A stretch of DNA of 64,000 nucleotides, taken from NCBI RefSeq assembly GCF_001190785.1, contig NZ_LGSS01000001.1, forward strand, positions 186,001 to 250,000. Direction: 5' to 3'. The stretch is from Gottschalkia purinilytica (lineage in GTDB: Bacteria; Bacillota; Clostridia; Tissierellales; Gottschalkiaceae). A model generated the notes under the pieces. It did not search any database and was not told the DNA's origin. It worked only from the letters and a program-made list of their open reading frames with translations. Positions 37,150 to 43,961 of the stretch are shown in pieces (within the stretch, counting starts at the first letter, position 1; the number at the start of each line of letters is the position of its first letter). The position numbers and the translations under genes are program-made.

Positions 37150-37578
37150 TTACATTATTCCTCCATTATTTTTTATCCATTTTTGAAAATATGAAGGTAG
37201 TTGTTTATTCAGCTCTTCTACTGAAATTTTCACCATATGATAACCTGGAATATAGACTATACTTTTATCATCTGGACTTTTTCCCTTTTCTTGAGGCTTT
37301 CTATATCCATACTCAACATTAGTTGCATCTTTAACTTTTGTGAATATCTCTATATAGTATTTGTCACCATTTCTTACTAAGTTTCCAACTTTCCAGCTTT
37401 CTTTTAAGTCATTTGACTTTTCTTTAGCATTATTATCTACTGGAGTTCTTTCTTTAAGTTCCTTATATAGCTTCTTAGCCACATCTATCATGAAATTTTC
37501 TATTTCTATTGGAAATCTAGCTTGAAGGTTGTCTAGTTTTTCCGTCCATTTATCTAAGTTATTAATTTCAAAACTCAT
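37150..37578 (-). CDS. HK97 gp10-like head-tail joining / tail completion protein
   Basis: A 142-residue protein of the HK97 gp10 type, with FEINNLDKWTEKLDNL, KKLYKELKERTPVD and LKESWKVGN, then a tyrosine-rich end. Such proteins take part in tail completion next to the connector. The stop is directly before the next gene. The start has only a weak GAAAG site, suggesting coupling. Confidence 0.82.
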   Translation of the reverse strand: MSFEINNLDKWTEKLDNLQARFPIEIENFMIDVAKKLYKELKERTPVDNNAKEKSNDLKESWKVGNLVRNGDKYYIEIFTKVKDATNVEYGYRKPQEKGKSPDDKSIVYIPGYHMVKISVEELNKQLPSYFQKWIKNNGGIM

Positions 37579-37932
37579 CTATAATCTTTCCTTTCTTTCT
37601 AAAGGAACTTCTAAATGAGTAGTATAGAAAAATGGTTCTCCTGCGAAATAGCTTCTTTTTATATCATTAAAGAATGTTATTTCTACTTTATCTCCACCTT
37701 GAATATCTACATTACTATCACAAACCATATCCACTAAATATTTAGCTATATTAGTTGTATCTGTTTGAGTAGTAGCAATAACTTCTCTTTTAGATATTTT
37801 ACATTTTACATCTTGTGATTTTATTTCATCTTTGAATCCTATTGAACCATTTGCTTTTCTATATTTGACTTTACGAATTATTGTAGCTCTATCAAGATAA
37901 GTTTCTTCTAATAAATTTGCATCTTCACTCAT
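37579..37932 (-). CDS. Head-tail connector-like protein
   Basis: A 117-residue beta-rich protein in the position of XkdH/gp9-type connector proteins: DRATIIRKVKYRKANGSIGF, VKCKISKREVIATTQTDTTN and FAGEPFFYTTHLEVPLE. The family assignment rests mainly on size and order, less on motif. In a capsidless particle it may have become part of the tail cap. AAAGGTGG precedes the ATG. Confidence 0.6.
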   Translation of the reverse strand: MSEDANLLEETYLDRATIIRKVKYRKANGSIGFKDEIKSQDVKCKISKREVIATTQTDTTNIAKYLVDMVCDSNVDIQGGDKVEITFFNDIKRSYFAGEPFFYTTHLEVPLERKERL

Positions 37933-37952
37933 TAAAAATCCACCTTTTAATT

Positions 37953-38420
37953 TTAATCAAATAAATAACCATCTGTTTCTTTTAGTTGCTTTACTTGTTG
38001 TTCTATCCATAATGGATCCTGATTATAAAGTTTGACATATTGTAGCTTTATTAGTTTCTTAACTAGTTCAGGATTTTTAGCCTTTGATTTAGCTATATAT
38101 TCATTTAAGCTATTATCAAACTTTATTTCTCTTATCTTATTTTTATGTTTTTCCTTAAGTTTCTTATTTAACCTCTTTAGTATTTTAATTTCCCTTAATA
38201 GATCTTCATTTCTTTGTACTTCCTTAGATAAATGTATCAGTTCGTTATCTTTTTCTTTTAACTCACTTTTCAGTAGTTTTCTTTCTTCATTAATTGAATT
38301 AAATTTGTCTTTTGGTATCCAATCTCCATTGGATATCAATACTATTTTTTGTTTATTACCTAGTTTTTGTACCACGTGGCTATAAAGTTCTTTACCAAGT
38401 AATTCTTTCAAATGCATCAT
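37953..38420 (-). CDS. Gp20-like scaffold (phage minor structural protein)
   Basis: A 155-residue protein with the N-terminal block LKELLGKELYSHVVQKLG followed by GDWIPKDKFNSINEERK, then a highly charged coiled coil (about residues 45-105) and FDNSLNEYIAKSKAKNPELV at the end. This is the layout of Phage_GP20 capsid scaffold proteins. It is the first gene of the structural operon, where a scaffold would precede the capsid gene, yet no capsid gene follows. AGGAGG precedes two adjacent ATG codons. Confidence 0.83.
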   Translation of the reverse strand: MMHLKELLGKELYSHVVQKLGNKQKIVLISNGDWIPKDKFNSINEERKLLKSELKEKDNELIHLSKEVQRNEDLLREIKILKRLNKKLKEKHKNKIREIKFDNSLNEYIAKSKAKNPELVKKLIKLQYVKLYNQDPLWIEQQVKQLKETDGYLFD

Positions 38421-38526
38421 AACTTCCTCCTAAGTCTTACTTACCTTTTTTTACTGGTTGGCTCCAGCTACAATCTTGTTTCTTTATGCTCTAACAATAC
38501 TAAAAAAGAGCAAGTTCAAATAAATA

Positions 38527-38550
38527 AGCGCCACATTGCGTGACGCTTTT
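38527..38550 (-). promoter_or_regulatory. Hairpin in the leader of the structural operon
   Basis: On the minus strand AGCGTCAC, loop GCAAT, GTGGCGCT form an eight-base stem with one G-U pair, the most GC-rich patch in this gap. It lies about 100 bases before the first gene and may be a weak terminator/antiterminator or a 5' stability element. Confidence 0.5.
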
Positions 38551-38602
38551 GAAAAATTAGTAAATATTAATTTGTTAAGGGGAGTCCAGATTTTTAATAA
38601 TA

Positions 38603-38660
38603 TATTTCTATGATACTATTATAACTTTATATTTTTATAAAAATCTTCACTCTTTCTTCA
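38603..38660. repeat. 58-bp repeat copy 1 (most operon-proximal)
   Basis: One of four gap-free 58-bp copies in the 787-bp gap between the sigma-like gene and the structural operon. Shared core on the plus strand: ATGATA..ATTATA..ATATTT..AATCTTCA..TTTCTTCA. On the minus strand it places TATAAT pointing to the operon. This copy has a slightly divergent middle (ACTTTATATTTTTATAA). Confidence 0.8.
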
Positions 38661-38800
38661 TTTTTTCATTCTCTTTTAATTTGTACTATTCTTAAATTAG
38701 AAAGCATGATTAGTAGAAAATTATTTTATTATTCCATTCTTCATTAAGTTTTATTTTTTATATCTTTAAGTTATCAATGAAGTCTTATAAATTTTTATTA

Positions 38801-38858
38801 CATTTCCATGATATCATTATAATCTCATATTTCTAAAAAAATCTTCATTCTTTCTTCA
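38801..38858. repeat. 58-bp repeat copy 2
   Basis: Second copy, 198 bases from copy 1. The TATAAT and TGAAGA elements on the minus strand are conserved. The surrounding 120 bases are also loosely similar between copies (for example TTCATTAAGT), so the full duplicated unit may be about 180-200 bases. Confidence 0.8.
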
Positions 38859-38977
38859 CAGTTTTAATTCATCATTAGTCTACATTTAATTTTTATATAT
38901 AGTTTCTAATAATATTAATTTGTGAACTTAGCTTTGCTATTAATTTCAGTTATTAAAGAATCTTATATTTTTTTATA

Positions 38978-39035
38978 TATTTTCATGATACCATTATAAA
39001 CTTATATTCTTGAAAAAATCTTCATCATTTCTTCA
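38978..39035. repeat. 58-bp repeat copy 3
   Basis: Third copy, 177 bases from copy 2. It keeps TATAAT and TGAAGA on the minus strand; the preceding plus-strand sequence AGTTATTAAAGA is shared with the region before copy 4 (AGTTGTTAAAGA). Confidence 0.8.
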
Positions 39036-39160
39036 TTCTTTTATTTTCTACTATCTTTCTATAATAAGATTAGAAATAATATAAAGTGTTATTTTATTTT
39101 TCATTAAGTCTAATCTTTATATTTATTCTAGTTGTTAAAGATTTTTATATTTTTTAAATA

Positions 39161-39218
39161 TATTTCCATGATACTATTATAAACTCATATTTTTGAAAAA
39201 ATCTTCATTATTTCTTCA
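39161..39218. repeat. 58-bp repeat copy 4, overlapping the end of the sigma-like gene
   Basis: Fourth copy, 183 bases from copy 3. Its last 11 bases lie inside the 3' end of the sigma-like gene. Similarity to copy 1 continues a little further into that gene (TTTTTTCATT), which suggests that the repeat arose by duplication of the gene's 3' end and downstream sequence. Confidence 0.8.
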
Positions 39219-39594
39219 CTTTTTTCATTTTCTTATTAATTTCTGCGGATTTCTTCATAGCCCAACTATCACTTATATGTAATTCAAGGCTTATTTGATT
39301 TAAGTTTTTACCTTCTATGAATTTTTTATATGCTATCTTATATTCTAAGCCTTCTAACTGATTAAGTTTATCTAGTATTTCTTCCTTGGTCTGCATTTTA
39401 TCTTCTACAACTGCCTTTACTACTGCCATCTCATTTAATATTCTATAATTCCGTTCTATATATCTTTCTAAATCTATCTTATGTGTATGCTTTATTCTCT
39501 CTAATGCATAATGTTCTCTCTCTAAATCATTCAATCTCATTTGATAAATTTCTATTTCTCCTAATAAATCTCTATATGTTGATATTAGATGCAT
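39208..39594 (-). CDS. Sigma-70 region 4-like activator (Xpf-type regulator)
   Basis: A 128-residue protein. Residues 1-75 are helical and probably coiled-coil; residues 80-128 look like a sigma region 4 helix-turn-helix (LEYKIAYKKFIEGKNLNQIS, then LHISDSWAMKKSAEINKKM). In PBSX the sigma-like Xpf occupies the same place and switches on late genes. Here it follows the XRE gene and precedes the repeat array and the structural operon, so it is the natural activator of tail genes. AAGGGGGA precedes the ATG. Confidence 0.72.
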   Translation of the reverse strand: MHLISTYRDLLGEIEIYQMRLNDLEREHYALERIKHTHKIDLERYIERNYRILNEMAVVKAVVEDKMQTKEEILDKLNQLEGLEYKIAYKKFIEGKNLNQISLELHISDSWAMKKSAEINKKMKKVKK

Positions 39595-39616
39595 TTTTAT
39601 CCCCCTTATTATACTT

Positions 39617-39865
39617 TTATCTATATATCTGTTTTGTTTGATTTGTATTTACGTCATTTAATAAGCAATCTAGATTTATTTCTAAAAAAGAAGCTAATTT
39701 GAATAAAGTATTTACACTAGGCATATATATTCCATTCTCTATTTCAGATATATAGTTTCGTGATATGCCTGTACTTTCTGATACTTTTAACTGTGTTAAC
39801 TTCTTTTCAATTCTTCTCTTTTTTATGACTTCTCCTAAAATTCTTTTATTATCTTTTTTTCCCAT
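39617..39865 (-). CDS. XRE/Cro-CI family regulator
   Basis: An 82-residue protein made almost wholly of an HTH_3 domain (GEVIKKRRIEKKLTQLKVSE, STGISRNYISEIENGIYMPS). An upstream ATG at 39883 lies before the GAGGAGG site; the ATG at 39865 has that site six to seven bases away and is chosen. It is divergent from the repressor/ImmA pair across a 236-base region full of CGTC-type sites, an arrangement like a Cro/CI switch. Confidence 0.88.
   Translation of the reverse strand: MGKKDNKRILGEVIKKRRIEKKLTQLKVSESTGISRNYISEIENGIYMPSVNTLFKLASFLEINLDCLLNDVNTNQTKQIYR
39645..39660. promoter_or_regulatory. Operator-like site O1
   Basis: GTATTTACGTCATTTA, lying inside the 3' end of the minus-strand XRE gene. 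The identical 16-mer recurs at 39895-39910. Confidence 0.5.
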
Positions 39866-39894
39866 GTTTACCCTCCTCTTCATATAATTGTATT

Positions 39895-39910
39895 GTATTT
39901 ACGTCATTTA
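39895..39910. promoter_or_regulatory. Operator-like site O2
   Basis: Second exact copy of GTATTTACGTCATTTA, about 30 bases upstream of the minus-strand XRE start. A related GTAATTCCGTCAATTTA lies at 39969-39985. Confidence 0.58.
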
Positions 39911-39998
39911 GTAAAAATTTAAATATATTCTTTTTCAACGATTATATTAAATTATTAAGTTTTTTATTGTAATTCCGTCAATTTATTCATTTTGACTT

Positions 39999-40014
39999 GT
40001 ATTTACGTCGTTAT
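39999..40014. promoter_or_regulatory. Operator-like site O3
   Basis: GTATTTACGTCGTTAT, sharing the first 11 bases with O1 and O2 and the CGTTAT part with the palindromic O4. It lies just upstream of the -35 of the plus-strand repressor promoter. Confidence 0.58.
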
Positions 40015-40021
40015 TTGTTGT

Positions 40022-40050
40022 TTGTATTTTGTTATATGGTTTTATATAAT
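40022..40050 (+). promoter_or_regulatory. Promoter of the repressor/ImmA pair
   Basis: TTGTAT, 17 bases and a perfect TATAAT on the plus strand. Operator O4 overlaps the start point. Confidence 0.75.
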
Positions 40051-40056
40051 AAATAA

Positions 40057-40073
40057 TGTCGGAAATAACGACA
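40057..40073. promoter_or_regulatory. Operator-like palindrome O4
   Basis: TGTCGGAAATAACGACA, a palindrome with TGTCG / CGACA arms. It starts seven bases after the -10 of the plus-strand promoter, so it covers the likely transcription start and suits autorepression. Confidence 0.62.
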
Positions 40074-40101
40074 TATAAAATTAAAAGCTTGGAGGATAAA
40101 A

Positions 40102-40479
40102 ATGTCTATAGGTAGAAATATAAAAAAGTATAGGAAAGAAAGAAAGTTAACTCAAAAAGATTTATCTAAAATGGCTAATATATCCCGCTCTTACTTGGCT
40201 GATGTTGAAAATGAAAGATACAATCCTAGTTTAATAGTTCTAAATGCTATAGCTGAATCACTTAATATAAATACTAGTCAATTATTAGATGGAGTAGACT
40301 CTAAAGAAAGTCCACAATTTGAAACCCCTGAAGAGGCTATGGAATTCATACTTAAACAACCTGCAATTATGGGTTTTGGTGGTTTCGACATAAACACAAT
40401 GGATGATGACCAAATATTAGATTTTGCTAATGAATTATTAAGACAACTAAAACTTATAAGTTATAAATATAAGAAATGA
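40102..40479 (+). CDS. XRE family repressor with C-terminal extension (ImmR-like)
   Basis: A 125-residue protein with an N-terminal HTH_3 domain (GRNIKKYRKERKLTQKDLSK, ANISRSYLADVENERYNPS) and a 60-residue tail with ETPEEAMEFILKQP, as in ImmR-type repressors that are cleaved by ImmA. TTGGAGGA precedes the ATG. The metallopeptidase gene follows after 16 bases. It probably keeps the tail cluster silent until inactivated. Confidence 0.88.
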   Translation: MSIGRNIKKYRKERKLTQKDLSKMANISRSYLADVENERYNPSLIVLNAIAESLNINTSQLLDGVDSKESPQFETPEEAMEFILKQPAIMGFGGFDINTMDDDQILDFANELLRQLKLISYKYKK

Positions 40480-40495
40480 CATTGGAGGTATATGA

Positions 40496-40930
40496 ATGAA
40501 TTGGATTGACGATTACGTTTATGGTTTAATTGAATTTTTTAAAACAGATAATATATATGATCTCTATGATTATTTAGGAATACAAATAAATAAATTAGAT
40601 AAAGACAATATTCTATTACTTGGTAATGATGGTCTATATCATAGAGATTTTCTGGATAAAGAAATAGTTTTTATAAGAAATGATTTGAGTATCGAATATG
40701 AAAAGTTTATACTAGCACATGAATTAGGTCATGCTATAATACATACTGATATTTATAATGCCGCTTTTAATAAAAGTCTAGTGAATAAAGGAAAAATAGA
40801 AAAACAAGCAAATTACTTTGCATTTAAGTTATTAAACATTAAATTTGACAGTGTAGAATTAGAAGGTTTTACACTTGACCAGATATCTCATGCTATCGGA
40901 TTACCTACACGTGTATTGGATATTTTTTAA
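40496..40930 (+). CDS. ImmA/IrrE family metallopeptidase
   Basis: A 144-residue protein with the zinc motif HELGH at residues 75-79 within FILAHELGHAIIHTD and a downstream KQANYFAFKLL helix that supplies the acidic or third-ligand region. ImmA peptidases cleave the partner repressor after a stress signal in ICEBs1 and phages. TTGGAGG is seven bases before the ATG. The pair marks the upstream boundary of the tail cluster. Confidence 0.9.
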   Translation: MNWIDDYVYGLIEFFKTDNIYDLYDYLGIQINKLDKDNILLLGNDGLYHRDFLDKEIVFIRNDLSIEYEKFILAHELGHAIIHTDIYNAAFNKSLVNKGKIEKQANYFAFKLLNIKFDSVELEGFTLDQISHAIGLPTRVLDIF

Positions 40931-41029
40931 ATATTTGTTATAACTATTAATCTTTATTTATATATCAAGTTATATTTGATTATTTTGATATGATTATAAA
41001 AAATCTTAAAAAAATTTTTAATTATATTA

Positions 41030-41058
41030 TTGACAATTAATTATATATGTTGTATCAT
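41030..41058 (+). promoter_or_regulatory. Sigma-A promoter of the cation ATPase leader
   Basis: Perfect TTGACA, 17 bases, TATCAT. Transcription would start near 41065 and include the manganese riboswitch. Confidence 0.85.
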
Positions 41059-41089
41059 TCTTTCATAAGTTAATATTTTCTTTTTTATA

Positions 41090-41185
41090 TTGAAAGGGAG
41101 TAGTATAAAATATAACGTCAACAGTTCGATTAGTTATCTAATCTGGTGTTATATACCACTTAAATTTGGTTACAAGACTTTTGAT
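41090..41185 (+). ncRNA. yybP-ykoY (manganese) riboswitch
   Basis: The leader has GAAAGGGAGTAG, then ATATAACGTCAACAG, CTAATCTGGTGTTATAT and TTTGGTTACAAGACTTTT. The GGGAGTAG loop, CGTCAACA, the TCTGG bulge and the closing CAAGACTTTT match the yybP-ykoY consensus as I know it, and ATATAAC/GTTATAT forms a helix. Mn(II) binding stabilises this fold and prevents the following terminator. Covariance scoring was not possible. Confidence 0.82.
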
Positions 41186-41227
41186 ATAATTCTCAAAATA
41201 CTGAGAGTTATATCAAAAGTCTTTTTT
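41175..41227 (+). terminator. Riboswitch expression-platform terminator
   Basis: AAGACTTTTGATATAATTCTC pairs with GAGAGTTATATCAAAAGTCTT, followed by TTTTTTA-type tract. The 5' arm shares AAGACTTTT with the aptamer's closing helix, so ligand binding and termination exclude each other. Confidence 0.9.
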
Positions 41228-41253
41228 ATTTTTATTATGAAAGGGGATATCTT

Positions 41254-43899
41254 GTGAAAGCATACTTTTCAAAAACTATTGAAGAAGTCATGAAAGAATT
41301 CAATGTAAGTAAAGGAGGAATCAGCGAATCTCAAGTTAAAAGTCATAGAGAAAAATATGGCTATAATGAATTAGCAGAAGTAAAGAAAAAAAGTGTTTTT
41401 AGAGTTTTCCTTGATCAGTTTAAGGACTTATTAGTAATTATATTATTAATAGCTGCTATAGTATCTATGACTACAGGCAGTACTGAAAGTACAATCGTTA
41501 TTTTTGCAGTTATTGTTCTTAATGCTATATTAGGTACAGTCCAACATGTAAAAGCTGAACAGTCTTTAAATAGTTTAAAAGCTTTATCCTCTCCTATTGC
41601 GAAAGTAATAAGGGATAATCAAAAACATGAAATACTTTCTAAAGATGTTGTTCCTGGAGATATTTTAGTCTTAGAAGCAGGAGATTATGTTCCTGCTGAT
41701 GGAAGAATAATAGAAAATTATTCACTTCAAGTTAATGAAAGCTCATTAACTGGTGAATCTGAGAGTGTAATAAAAACCTCAGAAACTATACTTAAAGATG
41801 AAGTAGCTCTCGGTGATCAAAAAAACATGGTATTTTCAGGTAGTCTTGTAACATACGGTAGGGCTCTTGTAATCGTAACTAATACTGGTATGAATACTGA
41901 GATAGGTAAAATAGCATCACTTATTGAAACTACTAAAGAAAAGAAAACTCCTCTTCAAGTAAGTTTAGATAACTTTGGTAAAAAGTTAGCTACTATTATT
42001 TTAATAATATCAGTTATAATCTTTTTATTGAATATGTATAGAGGAGTAAATATACTTGATTCGTTAATGTTTGCAGTTGCATTAGCTGTTGCAGCTATTC
42101 CTGAAGCTTTAAGCTCAATAGTAACTATAGTTCTTGCTATTGGAACTCAAAAAATGGCTCATGAAAATGCAATTGTGAAACAACTTAAAGCAGTTGAAAG
42201 TTTAGGATGTGTTTCTATAATATGCTCTGACAAAACAGGTACTCTTACACAAAACAAAATGAAAGTTAGAAAAATATATACAGACGATAAAATATTTAAC
42301 TTTGATGAATTTGATTTAAATAATAAAATCCAAAACTTTTTAATGAATAGTTCTATATTATGTAATGACTCTTCAGTTGAAAATGGTACTGAAATAGGTG
42401 ATCCAACAGAAGTAGCACTAGTTAATCTAGGTAAAAATTATTCATTAGATGAATTGGATATTAGAAAAAGTTATCCAAGAATTTCTGAAATACCATTTGA
42501 TTCAGATAGAAAACTAATGAGTACTTCTCATGAAGTAGATGGAAAGTATATTATGCTTACAAAAGGAGCATTAGACGTACTTTTACCTAGAATAAAATAT
42601 ATAGCAACATCAGAAGGAATAAGTGAATTTACTTCTAAAGATAAAATATTAATTGAAAATGTAAACAGAGGTTTTTCTGAAAATGGCTTAAGAGTTTTAG
42701 CTTTTGCCTATAAAGAAATAAAAAAAGACCATATACTTTCATTAGATGATGAAAATGAATATACATTCTTAGGACTAATATCAATGATTGATCCTCCAAG
42801 AGAAGAGTCAACAAAAGCTGTTGAGGATTGTATAAATGCTGGTATTAAACCTATAATGATAACTGGTGACCATAAAATAACTGCTTCTGCAATTGCAAAG
42901 CAAATAGGTATTTTAAAATCTGGTGACGAAGCTTTAGAAGGAACAGAATTAGACAAGCTAAGTGATGAAGAGCTTAAAAATAAAGTTGAAAATGTATCTG
43001 TTTATGCCAGAGTTTCACCTGAACATAAAATAAGAATAGTAAGAGCTTGGCAAGAAAAAGGTAAAGTCGTTGCAATGACAGGTGATGGTGTTAATGATGC
43101 TCCTGCGCTAAAACAAGCAGATATAGGTATTGCAATGGGTATAACAGGAACTGAAGTATCAAAAGATGCATCATCAATGATATTAGCTGATGACAATTTT
43201 GCTACAATAGTTAAGTCTGTAGCTAACGGAAGAAATGTATATACAAACATAAAAAATTCCATTAAATTTTTACTTTCTGGAAATACAGCTGCAATTTTAG
43301 CAGTAATATATACTTCTTTAGCATCTTTACCAATACCTTTTGCACCTGTACACTTACTGTTCATAAACTTATTAACTGACAGTTTACCTGCTATTGCAAT
43401 TGGACTTGAAAAGCCTAAAAATGATTTATTGAAAGAAAAACCAAGAAATATTAATGCTCCTATACTTTCAAAAAACTTCTTGAAAAAGATACTTAGTGAA
43501 GGTATATTAATTGCAATATTTACAATGTTAGCTTTCCATATTGGATTAAAAAGTGGTAGTGCAGGTGTTGCAAGTACAATGGCTTTTTCTACATTATGTC
43601 TTGGTAGATTATTTCATGGGTTTAACTGTAGAGGTGATAAATCTATATTCAAAATTGGAGTATTTTCAAATATATATAGCTGGATTGCATTTGGTATAGG
43701 ATTAGTTCTACTTAACTTAGTTCTTATACTTGAACCGTTAAAAAATCTATTTGAAATTAGCAGTCTTAATTCTACTCAATTTGGATATATTTATCTTCTA
43801 GCTGTGTTACCTACAATTATAATTCAAGTATACAAAATTATATTTAAACAAGATTCAGCTTCTGATAGTAAAGAAATATCAGTAGGTGAAAACGCTTAG
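41254..43899 (+). CDS. P-type cation-transporting ATPase (Ca/Mn type, P2)
   Basis: An 881-residue P2-type ATPase with an N-terminal cation_ATPase_N domain, actuator TGES, phosphorylation site DKTGTLT, nucleotide domain and hinge TGDGVNDAPALKQADIGIAMG. M4 contains IPEALSSIVTIVLA rather than the IPEGLP of SERCA, with about ten membrane segments in all. The protein begins at GTG behind AAAGGGG. Control by a manganese riboswitch suggests that it exports Mn(II), as proposed for YoaB-type ATPases, although calcium is equally possible from sequence alone. Confidence 0.93.
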   Translation: MKAYFSKTIEEVMKEFNVSKGGISESQVKSHREKYGYNELAEVKKKSVFRVFLDQFKDLLVIILLIAAIVSMTTGSTESTIVIFAVIVLNAILGTVQHVKAEQSLNSLKALSSPIAKVIRDNQKHEILSKDVVPGDILVLEAGDYVPADGRIIENYSLQVNESSLTGESESVIKTSETILKDEVALGDQKNMVFSGSLVTYGRALVIVTNTGMNTEIGKIASLIETTKEKKTPLQVSLDNFGKKLATIILIISVIIFLLNMYRGVNILDSLMFAVALAVAAIPEALSSIVTIVLAIGTQKMAHENAIVKQLKAVESLGCVSIICSDKTGTLTQNKMKVRKIYTDDKIFNFDEFDLNNKIQNFLMNSSILCNDSSVENGTEIGDPTEVALVNLGKNYSLDELDIRKSYPRISEIPFDSDRKLMSTSHEVDGKYIMLTKGALDVLLPRIKYIATSEGISEFTSKDKILIENVNRGFSENGLRVLAFAYKEIKKDHILSLDDENEYTFLGLISMIDPPREESTKAVEDCINAGIKPIMITGDHKITASAIAKQIGILKSGDEALEGTELDKLSDEELKNKVENVSVYARVSPEHKIRIVRAWQEKGKVVAMTGDGVNDAPALKQADIGIAMGITGTEVSKDASSMILADDNFATIVKSVANGRNVYTNIKNSIKFLLSGNTAAILAVIYTSLASLPIPFAPVHLLFINLLTDSLPAIAIGLEKPKNDLLKEKPRNINAPILSKNFLKKILSEGILIAIFTMLAFHIGLKSGSAGVASTMAFSTLCLGRLFHGFNCRGDKSIFKIGVFSNIYSWIAFGIGLVLLNLVLILEPLKNLFEISSLNSTQFGYIYLLAVLPTIIIQVYKIIFKQDSASDSKEISVGENA

Positions 43900-43910
43900 T
43901 AAATATATAA

Positions 43911-43961
43911 AAAAGTCCGTATATGTAAGTAGTTAAAAGTTACTTGCAATACGGACTTTTA
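43911..43961. terminator. Bidirectional terminator between ATPase and rtcB
   Basis: AAAAGTCCGTAT pairs with ATACGGACTTTT, and an inner GTAAGTAGTT / AGTTACTTGC stem extends it. A and T runs flank both sides. Confidence 0.88.

Noticed and set aside
38603-39218. Regularly spaced repeats as a CRISPR array
   Set aside because: The units are 58 bp, imperfect, AT-rich, and separated by 119-140 bases that are themselves partly similar; no cas genes are present.
25317-40930. Intact prophage
   Set aside because: No terminase, portal, capsid, integrase or replication genes and no flanking tRNA or attachment repeat were seen, although one end carries an inverted repeat.
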